NCBI GenBank assembly: GCA_027490195.1
Contig: JAIXYN010000005.1
Span: 186,001-250,000 of the forward strand
Reading direction: 5' to 3'
Origin: Verrucomicrobiaceae bacterium
GTDB taxonomy: Bacteria > Verrucomicrobiota > Verrucomicrobiia > Verrucomicrobiales > Verrucomicrobiaceae
DNA length: 64,000 bases
The notes below the pieces were generated by a model. It made no database searches, was not told the DNA's origin, and saw only the letters and a program-made list of their open reading frames with translations. The stretch's first letter is position 1. Each line of letters starts with the position of its first letter. A program made the translations under genes and the position numbers. Shown piece by piece: positions 8,484-17,911 of this stretch.

Positions 8484-9881
8484 TTAAATGAGCTCGGCAA
8501 TCGGCTGGCCAAGATCGACGAGATACTGCGGTCTGCCTGTGGTGTCGGCGAGCGTTGTGCCGCGTGCGTCGATGCCGAGGTGATGGTAGAGCGTGGCGAT
8601 CACGTCCTGATAATGCACAGGGCGCTCGGCGGCCTCAGCGGCGTGCTTGTCGGTGGCACCGATGACTTGGCCAGTTTTGAGGTGACCGCCGGCCATAATG
8701 CCCATAGCTACTTTGGGCCAGTGATCGCGGCCGGCTTTGTCATTGATCTTCGGTGTGCGGCCAAACTCGCCCCAGACGATGATCATCACGTCTTGCAGCA
8801 TGCCGCGCTCGTCGAGATCAGTGACGAGCGTGTGCAGGGCGTGGTCGATGAGCGGGCCGAGATAGCGCATGGCGGAGAAATTCCGCGAGTGCGTGTCGAA
8901 ATCGCTGATGGAGATGCTCACGCAGCGCACACCAGCCTCGATCAAGCGACGCGCGAGAAGGAACTTTTGCGCGCATTTCGGACTCTCCATCGAGCCAAAG
9001 GCATCGGCAGGGCGAATGATGCGCGGCGTGTAGCGTTCGAGCACCTTGGGGTCTTCTTTGCTCAGATCCATCGCGGCTGCGAATCGGCCTGAGGTGAGGA
9101 TTCCGAGCGAAAGTTGATTAAACTCATCCAGCGCGTGCATGGAGCCGCTGGTGTCGATGTCACGGCGAATCGTATCGAGATCACGCAGCAGCGAAACGCG
9201 ATCTTCGAGTCGACCGACCGTGAGACCTTTCGTCAGGGCCAGACTTTGACTGTGACCCGAGCCGCGACGCGCCAATTCGGCCTTCATGCCGTTTTCCAAC
9301 TGCCGCTCAAACAAATGCGAGATGTCCGGGCGAAAAGCTGAAGATGCGGTACCGAGAAAGCCAGGCCTGGCACTGTTGCGCACGAGCGGGCGGCCTTGCA
9401 TGAGATCCACAAAGGCGGGGGCGGAGTCATTCGATGTGCTCAGCAGCTTGTTCACCACACAACCCATCGCCGGACGCCCGCCGATGAAGGCCAGATCCTT
9501 GTCACCAAAGCCCGACTGGCACTGAAACGCATCGTGATTGCCCATAGCGCCGCTGAGGGAGCGCAGAAAGACATACTTGTCTGCATTCGCCGCCAGTCGC
9601 GGCAGCAGCTCGGTCAAATGCAGGCCCGGAATCTTCGTCGGCAGCGATTTGAACTCGCCGCGAATCTCGCTCGGCGCATCCGGCTTTGGATCGATGAGAT
9701 CCATCTGCGGCGGACCACCATCGAGATGAATGTTGATCACCGCCTTCGTTGAAGACCGCACGCCCGCCACCGATTCCGCGCGCAGCAGGTCTGCCAGTGT
9801 CAGCGATCCAGCACCGAGAGCCCCTGCCTTCAGGAAGCTGCGGCGGTGACGGCTGGTGGAACTGTTCGGAAAAGTGAACAT
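8484..9881 (-). CDS. DUF1501 family protein, second subtype
   Basis: The 465-residue protein has a leader with RHRRSFLKAGALGAGSL (Tat-like) and DUF1501 motifs: DGGPPQMDLIDPKPDA near residue 54, VWGEFGRTPKINDKAGRDHW near 370 and YHHLGID near the C-terminus. It differs from its neighbour at 4726 in having the shorter GGPPQMDLID form and no MYGGPSQ. No PSD1 gene lies immediately upstream of it; the PSD1 gene is 486 bases downstream. It may therefore be a standalone unit, or the first gene of a three-gene transcript with 7997-4726. Export through Tat is inferred from the motif. Catalytic function is not known for the family. Confidence 0.87.
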   Translation of the reverse strand: MFTFPNSSTSRHRRSFLKAGALGAGSLTLADLLRAESVAGVRSSTKAVINIHLDGGPPQMDLIDPKPDAPSEIRGEFKSLPTKIPGLHLTELLPRLAANADKYVFLRSLSGAMGNHDAFQCQSGFGDKDLAFIGGRPAMGCVVNKLLSTSNDSAPAFVDLMQGRPLVRNSARPGFLGTASSAFRPDISHLFERQLENGMKAELARRGSGHSQSLALTKGLTVGRLEDRVSLLRDLDTIRRDIDTSGSMHALDEFNQLSLGILTSGRFAAAMDLSKEDPKVLERYTPRIIRPADAFGSMESPKCAQKFLLARRLIEAGVRCVSISISDFDTHSRNFSAMRYLGPLIDHALHTLVTDLDERGMLQDVMIIVWGEFGRTPKINDKAGRDHWPKVAMGIMAGGHLKTGQVIGATDKHAAEAAERPVHYQDVIATLYHHLGIDARGTTLADTTGRPQYLVDLGQPIAELI

Positions 9882-10235
9882 GAGGCATGTAACCTACGAG
9901 TCATCGATGAAGGGACTTTCCGGGGATAAGGGGTTTGCGAGCCCATGAAGGCGTTTAACAGTGGCCGAACATTGACAAACCTTACCTCGCGCCGTTTGAG
10001 AGCCGTGGCTCTTCACGCCCTTCCAGTGTTCCATGGCCGCTTGGGCAGGATCTTTGAGCAACGGGCAGCAGAACTTCTTCGAGCTGTTGTCGGGCGACCT
10101 TGAGAGAGTACTTCGCAGGTGCCTCCTATGGTGTCGCTTGCCCTTTGTCACCGTTGACCGCTCAGTGAAACCATTTAACGAGAGATTATTTCGCTGGATG
10201 TCAGGCATAATGACCGTAGAAACGGCTTCATTCTT
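9882..10235. other. 354-base divergent intergenic region
   Basis: It separates the minus-strand DUF1501 gene from the plus-strand amidohydrolase gene, so it should hold both promoters; I cannot place -35/-10 boxes with confidence. A plus-strand open frame (10033-10239, 68 codons) ends in an ATGA overlap with the amidohydrolase start, and a minus-strand frame (9894-10262) also runs through it. Neither has recognisable features, so I do not call them genes. Confidence 0.45.
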
Positions 10236-11216
10236 ATGACCCGCAGCCGCTTTCTTCATCAACCAGCTGCCGGTGCTATTTCCACGGCAATTCTTGGAAG
10301 TTCAGCCTGCCACGCTGCCGGTTCAAAGGGGCACTTGATCGTCGATACACACCAACATCTGTGGGATCTGTCCACGCAGAATCTCCCATGGCTGGAAGGA
10401 GTGCCCGCCATTCTCAATCACAGCTACCGCACGGCAAAATATCTGGAGGACACCCAGGGGTTGAACATCAAGACGGTTTATATGGAGGTGGACGTTGCTC
10501 CGGAACAGGAAGCTGCGGAAGCACAGTGGGCAGTCGATTTAATCGGTTCGGGAAAGACGCCGACAATCGCGGCGGTGATCGGGGGCCGCATCAACTCGCC
10601 GACCTTCCCGGATTACATCAAGCCCTACCAATCCAATCCGCTGGTGAAGGGGGTGAGGCAGGTGCTTCATGTGGCGGAAACGAAACCGGGGCACTGTCTG
10701 CAGGACGGCTTTGTCCGGAATGCGAAGCTGCTAGGCTCCATCGGAAAGTCGTTCGACCTCTGCATGCGGGCCACAGATTTGATGGACGGGGTCAAGCTCG
10801 CCGAGCAGTGCCCCGATACGCGATTCATCGTGGATCATTGCGGCAATCCGGATCTCAAAGCCTTCCGCTCGCCTCTTGCTGACGAGGAGAGGCCGAAGCA
10901 TACGGCTGACGAATGGAGGCGCGCCATGGAAGCTTTCGCCACACGCCCCAATGTCATCTGCAAGATTTCCGGCATCATCGCGAACCTGCCGCAAGGCGGC
11001 GATGCCTCGGACCTCGCGCCTGTGGTGAATCATTGCCTAGACACTTTTGGTCCGGAACGGGTCGTCTTTGGTGGGGACTGGCCGGTCTGCCTGCTCGGCG
11101 CTCCGCTGAAACGCTGGGTGGAATTCCTCGCGCAAATCATTGCGACACGTCCCGCTGCGGATCAGCAGAAGCTCTGGGCTGAGAACGCCCTGAAATTCTA
11201 CGCCCTAAATGTCTGA
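10236..11216 (+). CDS. Amidohydrolase family 2 protein (L-fuconolactonase-like TIM barrel)
   Basis: The 326-residue protein has an export-type N-terminus (to about residue 30), then an amidohydrolase-2 barrel. Metal-ligand region DTHQHLWD occurs near residue 38, FIVDHCGNPDL near 200 and VVFGGDWPVC near 280; these are characteristic of the COG3618 group that includes L-fuconolactonase and related sugar lactonases. The likely reaction is hydrolysis of an aldonolactone to the aldonate. It converges on the end of the sugar ABC transporter/short-chain dehydrogenase operon with only 20 bases between, so a shared pathway is reasonable (dehydrogenase makes a lactone, this enzyme opens it). The exact substrate is not determined. 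The exported location would be unusual for a cytosolic pathway. Confidence 0.8.
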   Translation: MTRSRFLHQPAAGAISTAILGSSACHAAGSKGHLIVDTHQHLWDLSTQNLPWLEGVPAILNHSYRTAKYLEDTQGLNIKTVYMEVDVAPEQEAAEAQWAVDLIGSGKTPTIAAVIGGRINSPTFPDYIKPYQSNPLVKGVRQVLHVAETKPGHCLQDGFVRNAKLLGSIGKSFDLCMRATDLMDGVKLAEQCPDTRFIVDHCGNPDLKAFRSPLADEERPKHTADEWRRAMEAFATRPNVICKISGIIANLPQGGDASDLAPVVNHCLDTFGPERVVFGGDWPVCLLGAPLKRWVEFLAQIIATRPAADQQKLWAENALKFYALNV

Positions 11217-11236
11217 CTTGAGATCTCCTCTCCCGG

Positions 11237-12247
11237 TCAAGCTGACGCTTCGTCGCTTCTGACCGAGTCATCCGCGAGCAGTTCACGCGCCGCCTTGCGC
11301 TTGGCGGCGTAACGTTTGACCACTTCGTCGGCGATGGCTCCTGCGAGGAGCACGAAACCAATGATGGAATACTCGAGCATGGTTGGGATGCCGAGGATAT
11401 TGATGGCGTTGTAGAGTACCCGCAGCACGGCTGCACCGATGATCACGCCGGTGATGCTGCCTTCGCCTCCGCGCAGGCTGCAACCACCAAGCACAGCGCC
11501 AGCGATGGCGTAGAGCTCATAGGCTTCGCCCAGACCGGAGGGCTGCACGGAGTTGACGTCCAGCGCGAAGAGGATGCCACCGAATCCGGCAAGCAGGGAG
11601 CACACGACGTAGGCGAGGATGACGATGCGGTCCGTGCGAATGCCGCTGAAGCGCACGGCGGTTTCATTGCGACCGATCGCGAGGAGGTAGCGTCCGTAAA
11701 TGGTGCGATGCAGGAACACGGCGGCGATGATGCCGATGCCGGTCATGATCAGGAGAGGCAGAGGAAGGGTGACCGAGCCGATGATCGGGACTTTGCCGAT
11801 GGCCAGCTCACGCAATCCTGCGAATGCCGAGCCGAAGCCTAGGCTCTGGTCGTTGCTAATGAAGCGGGCGGCTCCACGGTAGAGCAGCAGTCCGCAAAGG
11901 GTGACTATAAACGGTTGCAGCTTCACCTTTGTGATGAGCAGTCCATGGAAGAGCCCGATCAGCAGGGAAAGCCCCAGGACGATAAGGATAGCCAGCGGTG
12001 TGCTCACGTGCCTGACCGTCAGCAAATACGCCAAAGTGGTGCCAACGAGGCCAATCGTCGAACCGACAGACAGATCGATGCCGCCGGTGATGATTACGAA
12101 AGCAACACCGATGCTGATGATGCCGAAGAGGGAAGTCCAGCGCAACGTGTTGAACAGGTTGGTGGCTCCAAGGAAATTGGGGTTGATGATCGCCGTCAGC
12201 GAGCAGACGAAAATCAGGAGTCCGAGTATGCCGAGGATCTTTTTCAT
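11237..12247 (-). CDS. Sugar ABC transporter permease, RbsC/XylH/AraH type
   Basis: The start is set at the ATG at 12247 (KKILGILGLLIFV), 14 bases after the ATPase stop; the longer frame would overlap that gene. The 336-residue protein is almost wholly hydrophobic, with about 8-10 membrane segments, and carries the BPD_transp_2 signature regions GVAFVIITGGIDLSVGST and AIAGAVLGGCSLRGGEGS. It is the membrane subunit of a CUT2-type monosaccharide importer. It is the last gene of a three-gene transporter block in the order binding protein, ATPase, permease. Likely substrates are pentoses or deoxyhexoses; the sequence does not tell which. Confidence 0.93.
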   Translation of the reverse strand: MKKILGILGLLIFVCSLTAIINPNFLGATNLFNTLRWTSLFGIISIGVAFVIITGGIDLSVGSTIGLVGTTLAYLLTVRHVSTPLAILIVLGLSLLIGLFHGLLITKVKLQPFIVTLCGLLLYRGAARFISNDQSLGFGSAFAGLRELAIGKVPIIGSVTLPLPLLIMTGIGIIAAVFLHRTIYGRYLLAIGRNETAVRFSGIRTDRIVILAYVVCSLLAGFGGILFALDVNSVQPSGLGEAYELYAIAGAVLGGCSLRGGEGSITGVIIGAAVLRVLYNAINILGIPTMLEYSIIGFVLLAGAIADEVVKRYAAKRKAARELLADDSVRSDEASA

Positions 12248-12261
12248 GGAAGTCGTGTGTG

Positions 12262-13764
12262 CTAGAGATTGCCGGTGGCTAACCGCATGATGGCCTCTTC
12301 CGAGCATGCGGCGCGGTCAAGTTCGCCCGTGATGCGGCCTTCATGCATGACGATGGCGCGGTCGGCGAGGCGGATAATTTCTTCCATTTCACTGGAGACG
12401 AAAAGGATCGCAACGCCCTGCGCGGCGAGGTTGTCGAGCAACCGGTAGATCTCTTGCTTGGCTCCGACGTCGATGCCGCGTGTCGGCTCGTCGAGGAGCA
12501 GGATGCGCGGCTTCATCGCCAGCCATTTCCCGAGCACGATCTTCTGCTGGTTGCCGCCGGAGAGGAACTGAGCGGTCTGCTCGGGGCCGGGCGTGCGGAT
12601 GTTTAAATCACGGATCATCGTTGCCGTGATTTCGTTTTCCACAGCGTGATTAAGCAAGCCCCGGCTCGAATCACGGAGGAGGCTGGCGAGACTGAGGTTG
12701 GGACGAACAGTCATGCCGAGGACAAGTCCCTGCTGTTTGCGATCCTCGGGCACGAGCGCCATTCCCGCTTCGATGGCATCGTGCGGCCCACTCAGTTCCA
12801 CCTTCTTCCCTTCCACTCGAATCGTTCCACCGAGGGCACGGTCGATGCCAAAAAGCGCGCGCAACAGATCGGTGCGACCTGCGCCGACAAGTCCGGCGAT
12901 GCCGACGATTTCGCCAGCACGCACAGCGAGACTGAGCGCGTGGCGGGGATTGGCCTGCGTGCGGAGTTTGTAGGCTTCGAGCAGGGGCTCGCCGAGAGTA
13001 TGGCTGGGGCGCTGATAGAGCTGCGAGAGATCGCGTCCTACCATGAGCCGGATCATGGCCTCGTGCGTGATCTCGACACGACTGAGTTCGCCAGCGTTCT
13101 GGCCATCGCGCAGAACGACCACACGGTCGGCGAGTTCAGTGACTTCACCGAGCCGGTGCGAGATGTAAACAATGCTCACGCCTCGCTGCCGCAGATCCTT
13201 CACGACGGCATAAAGCTGATCGGTCTCGTGCTGGCTGAGGCTGGACGTTGGTTCGTCCATGATGAGCACGCGCGCGCCGACGGAAAGCGCTTTGGCAATC
13301 TCCACCATCTGCTGGCAGCCAAGCGAGAGGTCTTGCACCAGTGTGGCCGGTGAACAATCAAGTCCCACTTGCGCGAGTAAAGGCAGTGTCTCGCGCTCCA
13401 TGCGCTTCGTGTCGATGAGGCCGAAGCGCAAGGGCTCGCGACCAAGGAAGACATTGGCGGCGACAGTGAGGTTGTCGGCAAGGTTGAGTTCCTGATGGAT
13501 GAGGGCGATGCCGAGTTTCTCGGCCGTGTGCACGGAGTCGATTCTCACCGTTTGGCCATTGAGTCGGATCTCACCTGCGTCCGGCGTTTGCACTCCGGCG
13601 AGGATCTTCATCAAGGTGCTCTTGCCCGCGCCGTTCTCGCCAATGACCGCGAGCACCTCGGAGCGCTGCAAGGTGAGGCTGACGTTACGCAGAGCCGCGA
13701 CACCCGGGAAGCGCTTGCTCAGCCCGTGGACTTCTAAGAGTGGTGCATCGCCAAAGCTGGGCAT
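12262..13764 (-). CDS. Sugar ABC transporter double ATP-binding subunit, RbsA/MglA/XylG type
   Basis: The 500-residue protein has two ABC domains. The first has Walker [10 protein letters not shown] (42-50), signature LSLGCQQ (146-152) and Walker [12 protein letters not shown]. The second has a degenerate Walker A GLVGAGRT (291-298), with the lysine replaced, and LSGGNQQ (401-407) with [20 protein letters not shown]. An active first site and an altered second site are normal for CUT2 importers. It energises uptake through the permease encoded 14 bases downstream, fed by the binding lipoprotein encoded 33 bases upstream. First signature LSLGC instead of LSGGQ is a small departure. Confidence 0.95.
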   Translation of the reverse strand: MPSFGDAPLLEVHGLSKRFPGVAALRNVSLTLQRSEVLAVIGENGAGKSTLMKILAGVQTPDAGEIRLNGQTVRIDSVHTAEKLGIALIHQELNLADNLTVAANVFLGREPLRFGLIDTKRMERETLPLLAQVGLDCSPATLVQDLSLGCQQMVEIAKALSVGARVLIMDEPTSSLSQHETDQLYAVVKDLRQRGVSIVYISHRLGEVTELADRVVVLRDGQNAGELSRVEITHEAMIRLMVGRDLSQLYQRPSHTLGEPLLEAYKLRTQANPRHALSLAVRAGEIVGIAGLVGAGRTDLLRALFGIDRALGGTIRVEGKKVELSGPHDAIEAGMALVPEDRKQQGLVLGMTVRPNLSLASLLRDSSRGLLNHAVENEITATMIRDLNIRTPGPEQTAQFLSGGNQQKIVLGKWLAMKPRILLLDEPTRGIDVGAKQEIYRLLDNLAAQGVAILFVSSEMEEIIRLADRAIVMHEGRITGELDRAACSEEAIMRLATGNL

Positions 13765-13797
13765 CGTGGTGAGAACGGAATGAAACGCACGCGATAC

Positions 13798-14823
13798 TTA
13801 CTGCCCGGCCGATTGCAGCTTCTTCAAATCTTCACGAAACTTCTGCACGTTGCCTTTGCGAATTTCGACGATAGGCACTTCGATGAAACCACCGGCGGGG
13901 ATCACAGATTTATCGCCCTTGGCCAGCGCTGTGAGGACGCGCACGGACTCGAAGCCATATTTGTACGGCTGTTGGCTGATGGTGCCGAAGACCTGACCTT
14001 CCTCGATACCGGCGAGCGTGCTATCTTGTTCGTCAAAGCTCACCATTTGGATCTTGCCGAGCTTACCGGCCTCCTTTAGAGCTTCTTTGCAGGCGGGAAT
14101 GTTGTAAGCGAAGAGGCCGACCATGCAGACCATATCCGGATTGCTGTTGACGGCGTCTTCCGCGTTCGACTTGGCGCGTGAGTAATCGAAGTTGTCGGTG
14201 CGCGTGTCGAGCACGGTGAACTTGCCGCCGGTCAGCGGCTTTCCTGCGGCGTCGAAGTTCATGCTGGCGGGACTTTGAACCGGACGGTCGAGCAGTTCAT
14301 CAATGACACCCTGGCGGCGCTGCTGCACGTTGAGCTGTTCAAGGCGACCGACAAAGAGCATGACCTGTCCACCGTTGGGCACGGCTTCCTTGACGAGTTT
14401 GCCAGCGGCACGGCCAGCCTTGTAGTTGTCCATGCCGATGAAGCACAGGCGTTTCGAGTCGGGTGCGTCGGAGTCGTGCGTGACGACGTTGGTGTGACTG
14501 GCGGCGTCGTTGATCAGGTCGATCTGGTTCTTCGCGTCGATCGGGCTGATGGCGATGCCTTGAATGCCTTGGGCGAGCAGCGTCTCCACCATGCGCTTCT
14601 GATCAACGATACCCTTGGGAGGCATGAGCACTTCGCAGGAAACACCAAACTGCTTCTCAGCGGCGCGGACGCCAGCAGCGGCGTTGTTCCAGAACGGATC
14701 AATTCCGTTGGTGACATAGGCGATTTTCAGTCCACCAGCGGGCTTACCTGCGCTGTTGTCGGACTTGTTACAAGAGGGCAGAGCGAGGATGACTGCGGCG
14801 AAAAGAGTGAGCGTGTGTTTCAT
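13798..14823 (-). CDS. Sugar-binding lipoprotein of the ABC importer, RbsB-like
   Basis: The 341-residue protein starts with a lipoprotein signal (lipobox LPSC, acylated cysteine C18) and a short Ser/Gly-rich linker. The rest is a Peripla_BP_4 fold: LKIAYVTNGIDPFWNN at the N-lobe start, GIAISPIDAKNQ, CFIGMDNYKAGRAAGKLV in the hinge region, and VSFDEQDSTLAGIEEG near the C-terminus. It captures a monosaccharide in the periplasm for the ABC ATPase and permease. It follows the short-chain dehydrogenase gene by 28 bases, tying transport to oxidation in one operon. Ligand unknown; I see no residue pattern that would distinguish ribose, xylose, rhamnose or fucose. Confidence 0.93.
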   Translation of the reverse strand: MKHTLTLFAAVILALPSCNKSDNSAGKPAGGLKIAYVTNGIDPFWNNAAAGVRAAEKQFGVSCEVLMPPKGIVDQKRMVETLLAQGIQGIAISPIDAKNQIDLINDAASHTNVVTHDSDAPDSKRLCFIGMDNYKAGRAAGKLVKEAVPNGGQVMLFVGRLEQLNVQQRRQGVIDELLDRPVQSPASMNFDAAGKPLTGGKFTVLDTRTDNFDYSRAKSNAEDAVNSNPDMVCMVGLFAYNIPACKEALKEAGKLGKIQMVSFDEQDSTLAGIEEGQVFGTISQQPYKYGFESVRVLTALAKGDKSVIPAGGFIEVPIVEIRKGNVQKFREDLKKLQSAGQ

Positions 14824-14851
14824 CGGGTAGGAGTCGAGGTTGAGAGGGACG

Positions 14852-15616
14852 CTAGCAAACGGTTAGACCGCCATTCACGTAGAGGCTTTGGCCGGTCACA
14901 AATGAAGATGCTTCGCTCGCCAGGAACACCGCCGCGCCGCCGACATCGGAGGGCACCCCCCAGCGATTCACCGGGATGAGCGCGCGGTAGCCGTCTTTCT
15001 CTTCTTGCGGATCATTCTCGTGGCGCTCCACGGGAATCCATCCGGGGCAGATCATATTCACCGTGATGCCGCACGGCGCGAGCTCGGTCGCGAGTCCGCG
15101 ATGGAAGCCGTTCTGTCCGCCTTTGGCCGCGAGATAGGCGGTGAAGTTGGGGACGCCGCGCTCGACGACTTCGGAGCCGATGTTGATGATGCGGCCCCAC
15201 TTCTGTTTCTTCATGTTCGGCAGGACAGCGCGCGTCATGAGGAAAGGACTCTTGATGAAAAAGTCCAGCATCGACTGGTAGAAGGCCCAGTCGTAGTCCT
15301 CGATCGGCTTGTGCGGCTGGTCGCAGGTGGCATTCAGGACAAGGATGTCGATGGGCCCGAGAAGTCGCGCCGTTTCCTCAACGATAGCCGCGACTCCGGT
15401 TTCGCTCGTCACATCGCCACGCACGAGCGCACCGGTGCAGCCTGCGGCCTGGAACTCGGCGAATGCTTGCTCTGCACGCGCGGCGTTGTTTTGATAGTTG
15501 ATGGCAACTTTGGCGCCGGCCTGTCCCAGCGCGATGGCCATGGCCTTGCCGAGTCCGGTGCTGCTACCGGTCACAAGAGCGACGCGGCCGGCGAGTGAGA
15601 AGGATGTGTCTGACAT
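14852..15616 (-). CDS. Short-chain dehydrogenase/reductase (sugar-locus SDR 1)
   Basis: The start is placed at the ATG at 15616 (SDTSFSLAGRVALVTG), which gives 254 residues, normal for classical SDRs; upstream in-frame codons would add an unlikely extension. The cofactor loop is TGSSTGLG, the active-site YxxxK is YLAAKGG, and the C-terminus SFVTGQSLYVNGG is FabG/glucose-dehydrogenase-like. The usual NNAG is replaced by LNATC. In this operon it probably oxidises the imported sugar or a later keto-acid intermediate with NAD(P). It lies 79 bases after the second SDR gene and 28 bases before the binding protein gene. The substrate cannot be assigned from sequence. Confidence 0.88.
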   Translation of the reverse strand: MSDTSFSLAGRVALVTGSSTGLGKAMAIALGQAGAKVAINYQNNAARAEQAFAEFQAAGCTGALVRGDVTSETGVAAIVEETARLLGPIDILVLNATCDQPHKPIEDYDWAFYQSMLDFFIKSPFLMTRAVLPNMKKQKWGRIINIGSEVVERGVPNFTAYLAAKGGQNGFHRGLATELAPCGITVNMICPGWIPVERHENDPQEEKDGYRALIPVNRWGVPSDVGGAAVFLASEASSFVTGQSLYVNGGLTVC

Positions 15617-15695
15617 GTAGGAGAAGATGAAAGGGTGAATTGCTGGGCCGTATGGCATTAGAAAGAACATAGCCGCTCTGCGCAAGAGCAGACTT

Positions 15696-16475
15696 TCACG
15701 CAGAGATTGCGCGGTCCAAATGAACGTAACCTCCGTCCACGTGAATGAGCTGTCCCGTGGTGTGCGCTGATCTTGGCGAGGCGAGAAAAACAGTGGCGTC
15801 GGCGAGTTCGTTATCGAGCGTCATGCGATGGCCCAAAGGGATCTTCGACTCTATGTGACGGCGGGTGGCTGCGGGATCCGGCAGCGTGTTAAGCCACTTT
15901 TCATAGAGCGGTGTCATGCACTCGGCGGGGATGATCGCGTTCACGCGCATGTTGAACGGAGCGAGTTCGACCGCCCATTCGCGTGTCAGGGCGTTCATCG
16001 CGCCTTTGGATGCCGCATAGCCGGACGTGTTCCCCTGGCCGGTTTCGGCGACCTTCGAGCTGATGTTGATGACGTTGCCGCAGGTAGCCTTGAGATGCGG
16101 TAGGGCATGATGCGTCATCGCGTAAACGTGGAACAGATTCGAGCGAAGTGATCGTTCGAAGGCTTCCAACCCGGCGCCCAATCCCGAGCCGTCGTTGACT
16201 CCGGCGTTGTTAACGAGGACGTCGATGCCGCCGAAACGCGCAATCACCGCCTCGATGGCTTCGGCGCATTTCGCCGTGTCGGAGAGGTCAGCGCCGAAGT
16301 AAAACACGTCCGCGCTCGTCCCAAGCTGACGTGCAAAGTCCTCCGACTCGGATGACGGGCGCGTGACAATCGCCACGCGGCAACCTTCGGCCGCGAAGGC
16401 AGAAGAGATCGCGGCACCAATGCCTTTGGCTCCGCCGGTGACGATGACGACCTTGTTTTTCAGAAGCAAATCCAT
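15696..16475 (-). CDS. Short-chain dehydrogenase/reductase (sugar-locus SDR 2)
   Basis: This 259-residue classical SDR has TGGAKGIG (cofactor loop, residues 14-21), LVNNAGV, a catalytic serine in INISSKV and YAASKGA (YxxxK). The C-terminal HTTGQLIHVDGGYVHLDRA ends the fold. It is probably cytosolic and NAD(P)-dependent. It starts 12 bases after the DUF1501 stop and is followed by a second SDR gene, so two successive oxidations of the same sugar skeleton are plausible, as in non-phosphorylative sugar pathways where an aldose dehydrogenase and a later keto-deoxy-acid dehydrogenase are both SDRs (inference). No dehydratase or aldolase is visible nearby to complete such a route. Confidence 0.88.
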   Translation of the reverse strand: MDLLLKNKVVIVTGGAKGIGAAISSAFAAEGCRVAIVTRPSSESEDFARQLGTSADVFYFGADLSDTAKCAEAIEAVIARFGGIDVLVNNAGVNDGSGLGAGLEAFERSLRSNLFHVYAMTHHALPHLKATCGNVINISSKVAETGQGNTSGYAASKGAMNALTREWAVELAPFNMRVNAIIPAECMTPLYEKWLNTLPDPAATRRHIESKIPLGHRMTLDNELADATVFLASPRSAHTTGQLIHVDGGYVHLDRAISA

Positions 16476-16487
16476 GATTGGTACTGG

Positions 16488-17906
16488 CTAGATGAGAATG
16501 TCCTTGATGACTTCGCCATAAACATCCGTGAGGCGGATGTCGCGGCCACTGAAGCGGAAGGTAAGTCTTTCATGATTGATGCCCAGAAGGTGCAGCATGG
16601 TGGCGTGCAGATCGTGAATGGTGGTCTTGTCCACCACAGCCTTGTAGCCGTAGTCGTCGGTCGCGCCGAAGATCGTGCCACCTTTCACGCCGCCACCAGC
16701 GAGCCACATGGTAAAACCGAAGGGGTTGTGGTCGCGACCGTTTCTGCCTTGGGCGAAGGGTGTGCGGCCAAACTCACCGCCCCAGACGACGAGCGTGGAG
16801 TCGAGCAGTCCCCTGCCCTTCAGGTCGCGCAAGAGGCCGGCAATGGGCTGGTCCACGGCCATGGAGTTCTTCTCGTGACCGTCCTTCAAATTGCTGTGCT
16901 GATCCCAACGATCTCCGCCAGCTGCAGGGCAAGTCAGTTCGATGAAGCGGACGCCGCGCTCGACGAGCCGCCTCGCAAGCAGGCATTGCTGGGCGAAGGT
17001 GGAAGTGTGGTGGTTTGATGAATCCACGCCATAGAGCCTCTTCGTAGCCTCCGACTCCCCCGCGAGGCTCATCAGCTCAGGCACCGCCGATTGCATGCGA
17101 TAGGCGAGCTCGTAGTTCGAGATGGCGCTCTCGATCTGATCGAGCTTGCCGATGCGCCCGACGAAGCCCTGATCGAGCTTGCGCATGAGAGCGAGCTTGG
17201 CGTCCTGCTGGCCGGGTTTCGACTCCGTGGGAATGACGTTAGCCACGGGATAGGGACCCGTCTTGAAGACGGAGCCCTGGTAGCTGGCGGGCAGGAAGCC
17301 GCTGTTAAAGCAATCAAGACCACCCGGCGGAATGAGCCCGCCATTGAGCACGATGAAACCGGGCAGGTCGGCATTCTCACTGCCGAGGCCGTAGCCAGCC
17401 CACGCACCCATGCTCGGCCGACCTTGCAAGCCGCTGCCAGTGTGAAGGAAGTAATTGGCGTTCGTGTGCTCGGAGAAACTGCTCGTCATCGAGCGCACGA
17501 TCGCGAGATCATCGACGCACTGCGCGACGTGCGGGAAAAGGCTACTGACAGGGATGCCGCTCTGTCCGTATTGTTTGAAGGTCCACGGAGAGCCGAGCGT
17601 GCTGCCGTTGTTGTTGAATTGGGTGGCCTCCATCTTCAGGCCGAAGGGCTTGCCATCATCAGCCGTAAGCCGCGGCTTGGGATCAAAGGTATCCACCTGA
17701 GACGGGCCTCCATCCATGTAGAGGAAGATGACCGCCCGTGCCTTCGGCGTTTCATGCGAGGGACGTTGCGCAAGCACGTTGAGTGCCGCAGGCGCAGCGC
17801 CGTTCGACTTGTCAGCGAGCATTGCCGCGAGCGCGACGCCGCCGAAGCCGTTGGCGCAGCGCGCGAGCATCGCGCGGCGGGAGATTTGATGATGACGAGG
17901 TTCCAT
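16488..17906 (-). CDS. DUF1501 family protein in the sugar operon
   Basis: The ATG at 17906 is chosen because it begins the leader EPRHHQISRRAMLARCANG, a Tat-like signal, and leaves 5 bases after the PSD1 stop. The protein has 472 residues, with MDGGPSQVDTFDPKPRL near residue 75 and WGGEFGRTP, GRDHNPFGFTMWLAGGGV near 380. The closest paralogue in the window is the protein at 4726-6138, which shares the long MxGGPSQ form and the FTMW(M/L)AGGG motif. It forms the standard pair with the cytochrome-PSD1 protein encoded just upstream. It should be exported; its chemistry is unknown, but operon membership links it to use of one sugar or glycan. Confidence 0.92.
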   Translation of the reverse strand: MEPRHHQISRRAMLARCANGFGGVALAAMLADKSNGAAPAALNVLAQRPSHETPKARAVIFLYMDGGPSQVDTFDPKPRLTADDGKPFGLKMEATQFNNNGSTLGSPWTFKQYGQSGIPVSSLFPHVAQCVDDLAIVRSMTSSFSEHTNANYFLHTGSGLQGRPSMGAWAGYGLGSENADLPGFIVLNGGLIPPGGLDCFNSGFLPASYQGSVFKTGPYPVANVIPTESKPGQQDAKLALMRKLDQGFVGRIGKLDQIESAISNYELAYRMQSAVPELMSLAGESEATKRLYGVDSSNHHTSTFAQQCLLARRLVERGVRFIELTCPAAGGDRWDQHSNLKDGHEKNSMAVDQPIAGLLRDLKGRGLLDSTLVVWGGEFGRTPFAQGRNGRDHNPFGFTMWLAGGGVKGGTIFGATDDYGYKAVVDKTTIHDLHATMLHLLGINHERLTFRFSGRDIRLTDVYGEVIKDILI

Positions 17907-17911
17907 GGCGG

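Noticed and set aside
10033-10239. 68-codon frame ending in an ATGA overlap with the amidohydrolase gene
   Set aside because: The overlap is suggestive of coupling, but the translated sequence has no domain, no signal and unremarkable composition; a mini-ORF of this size is expected by chance in GC-rich DNA.
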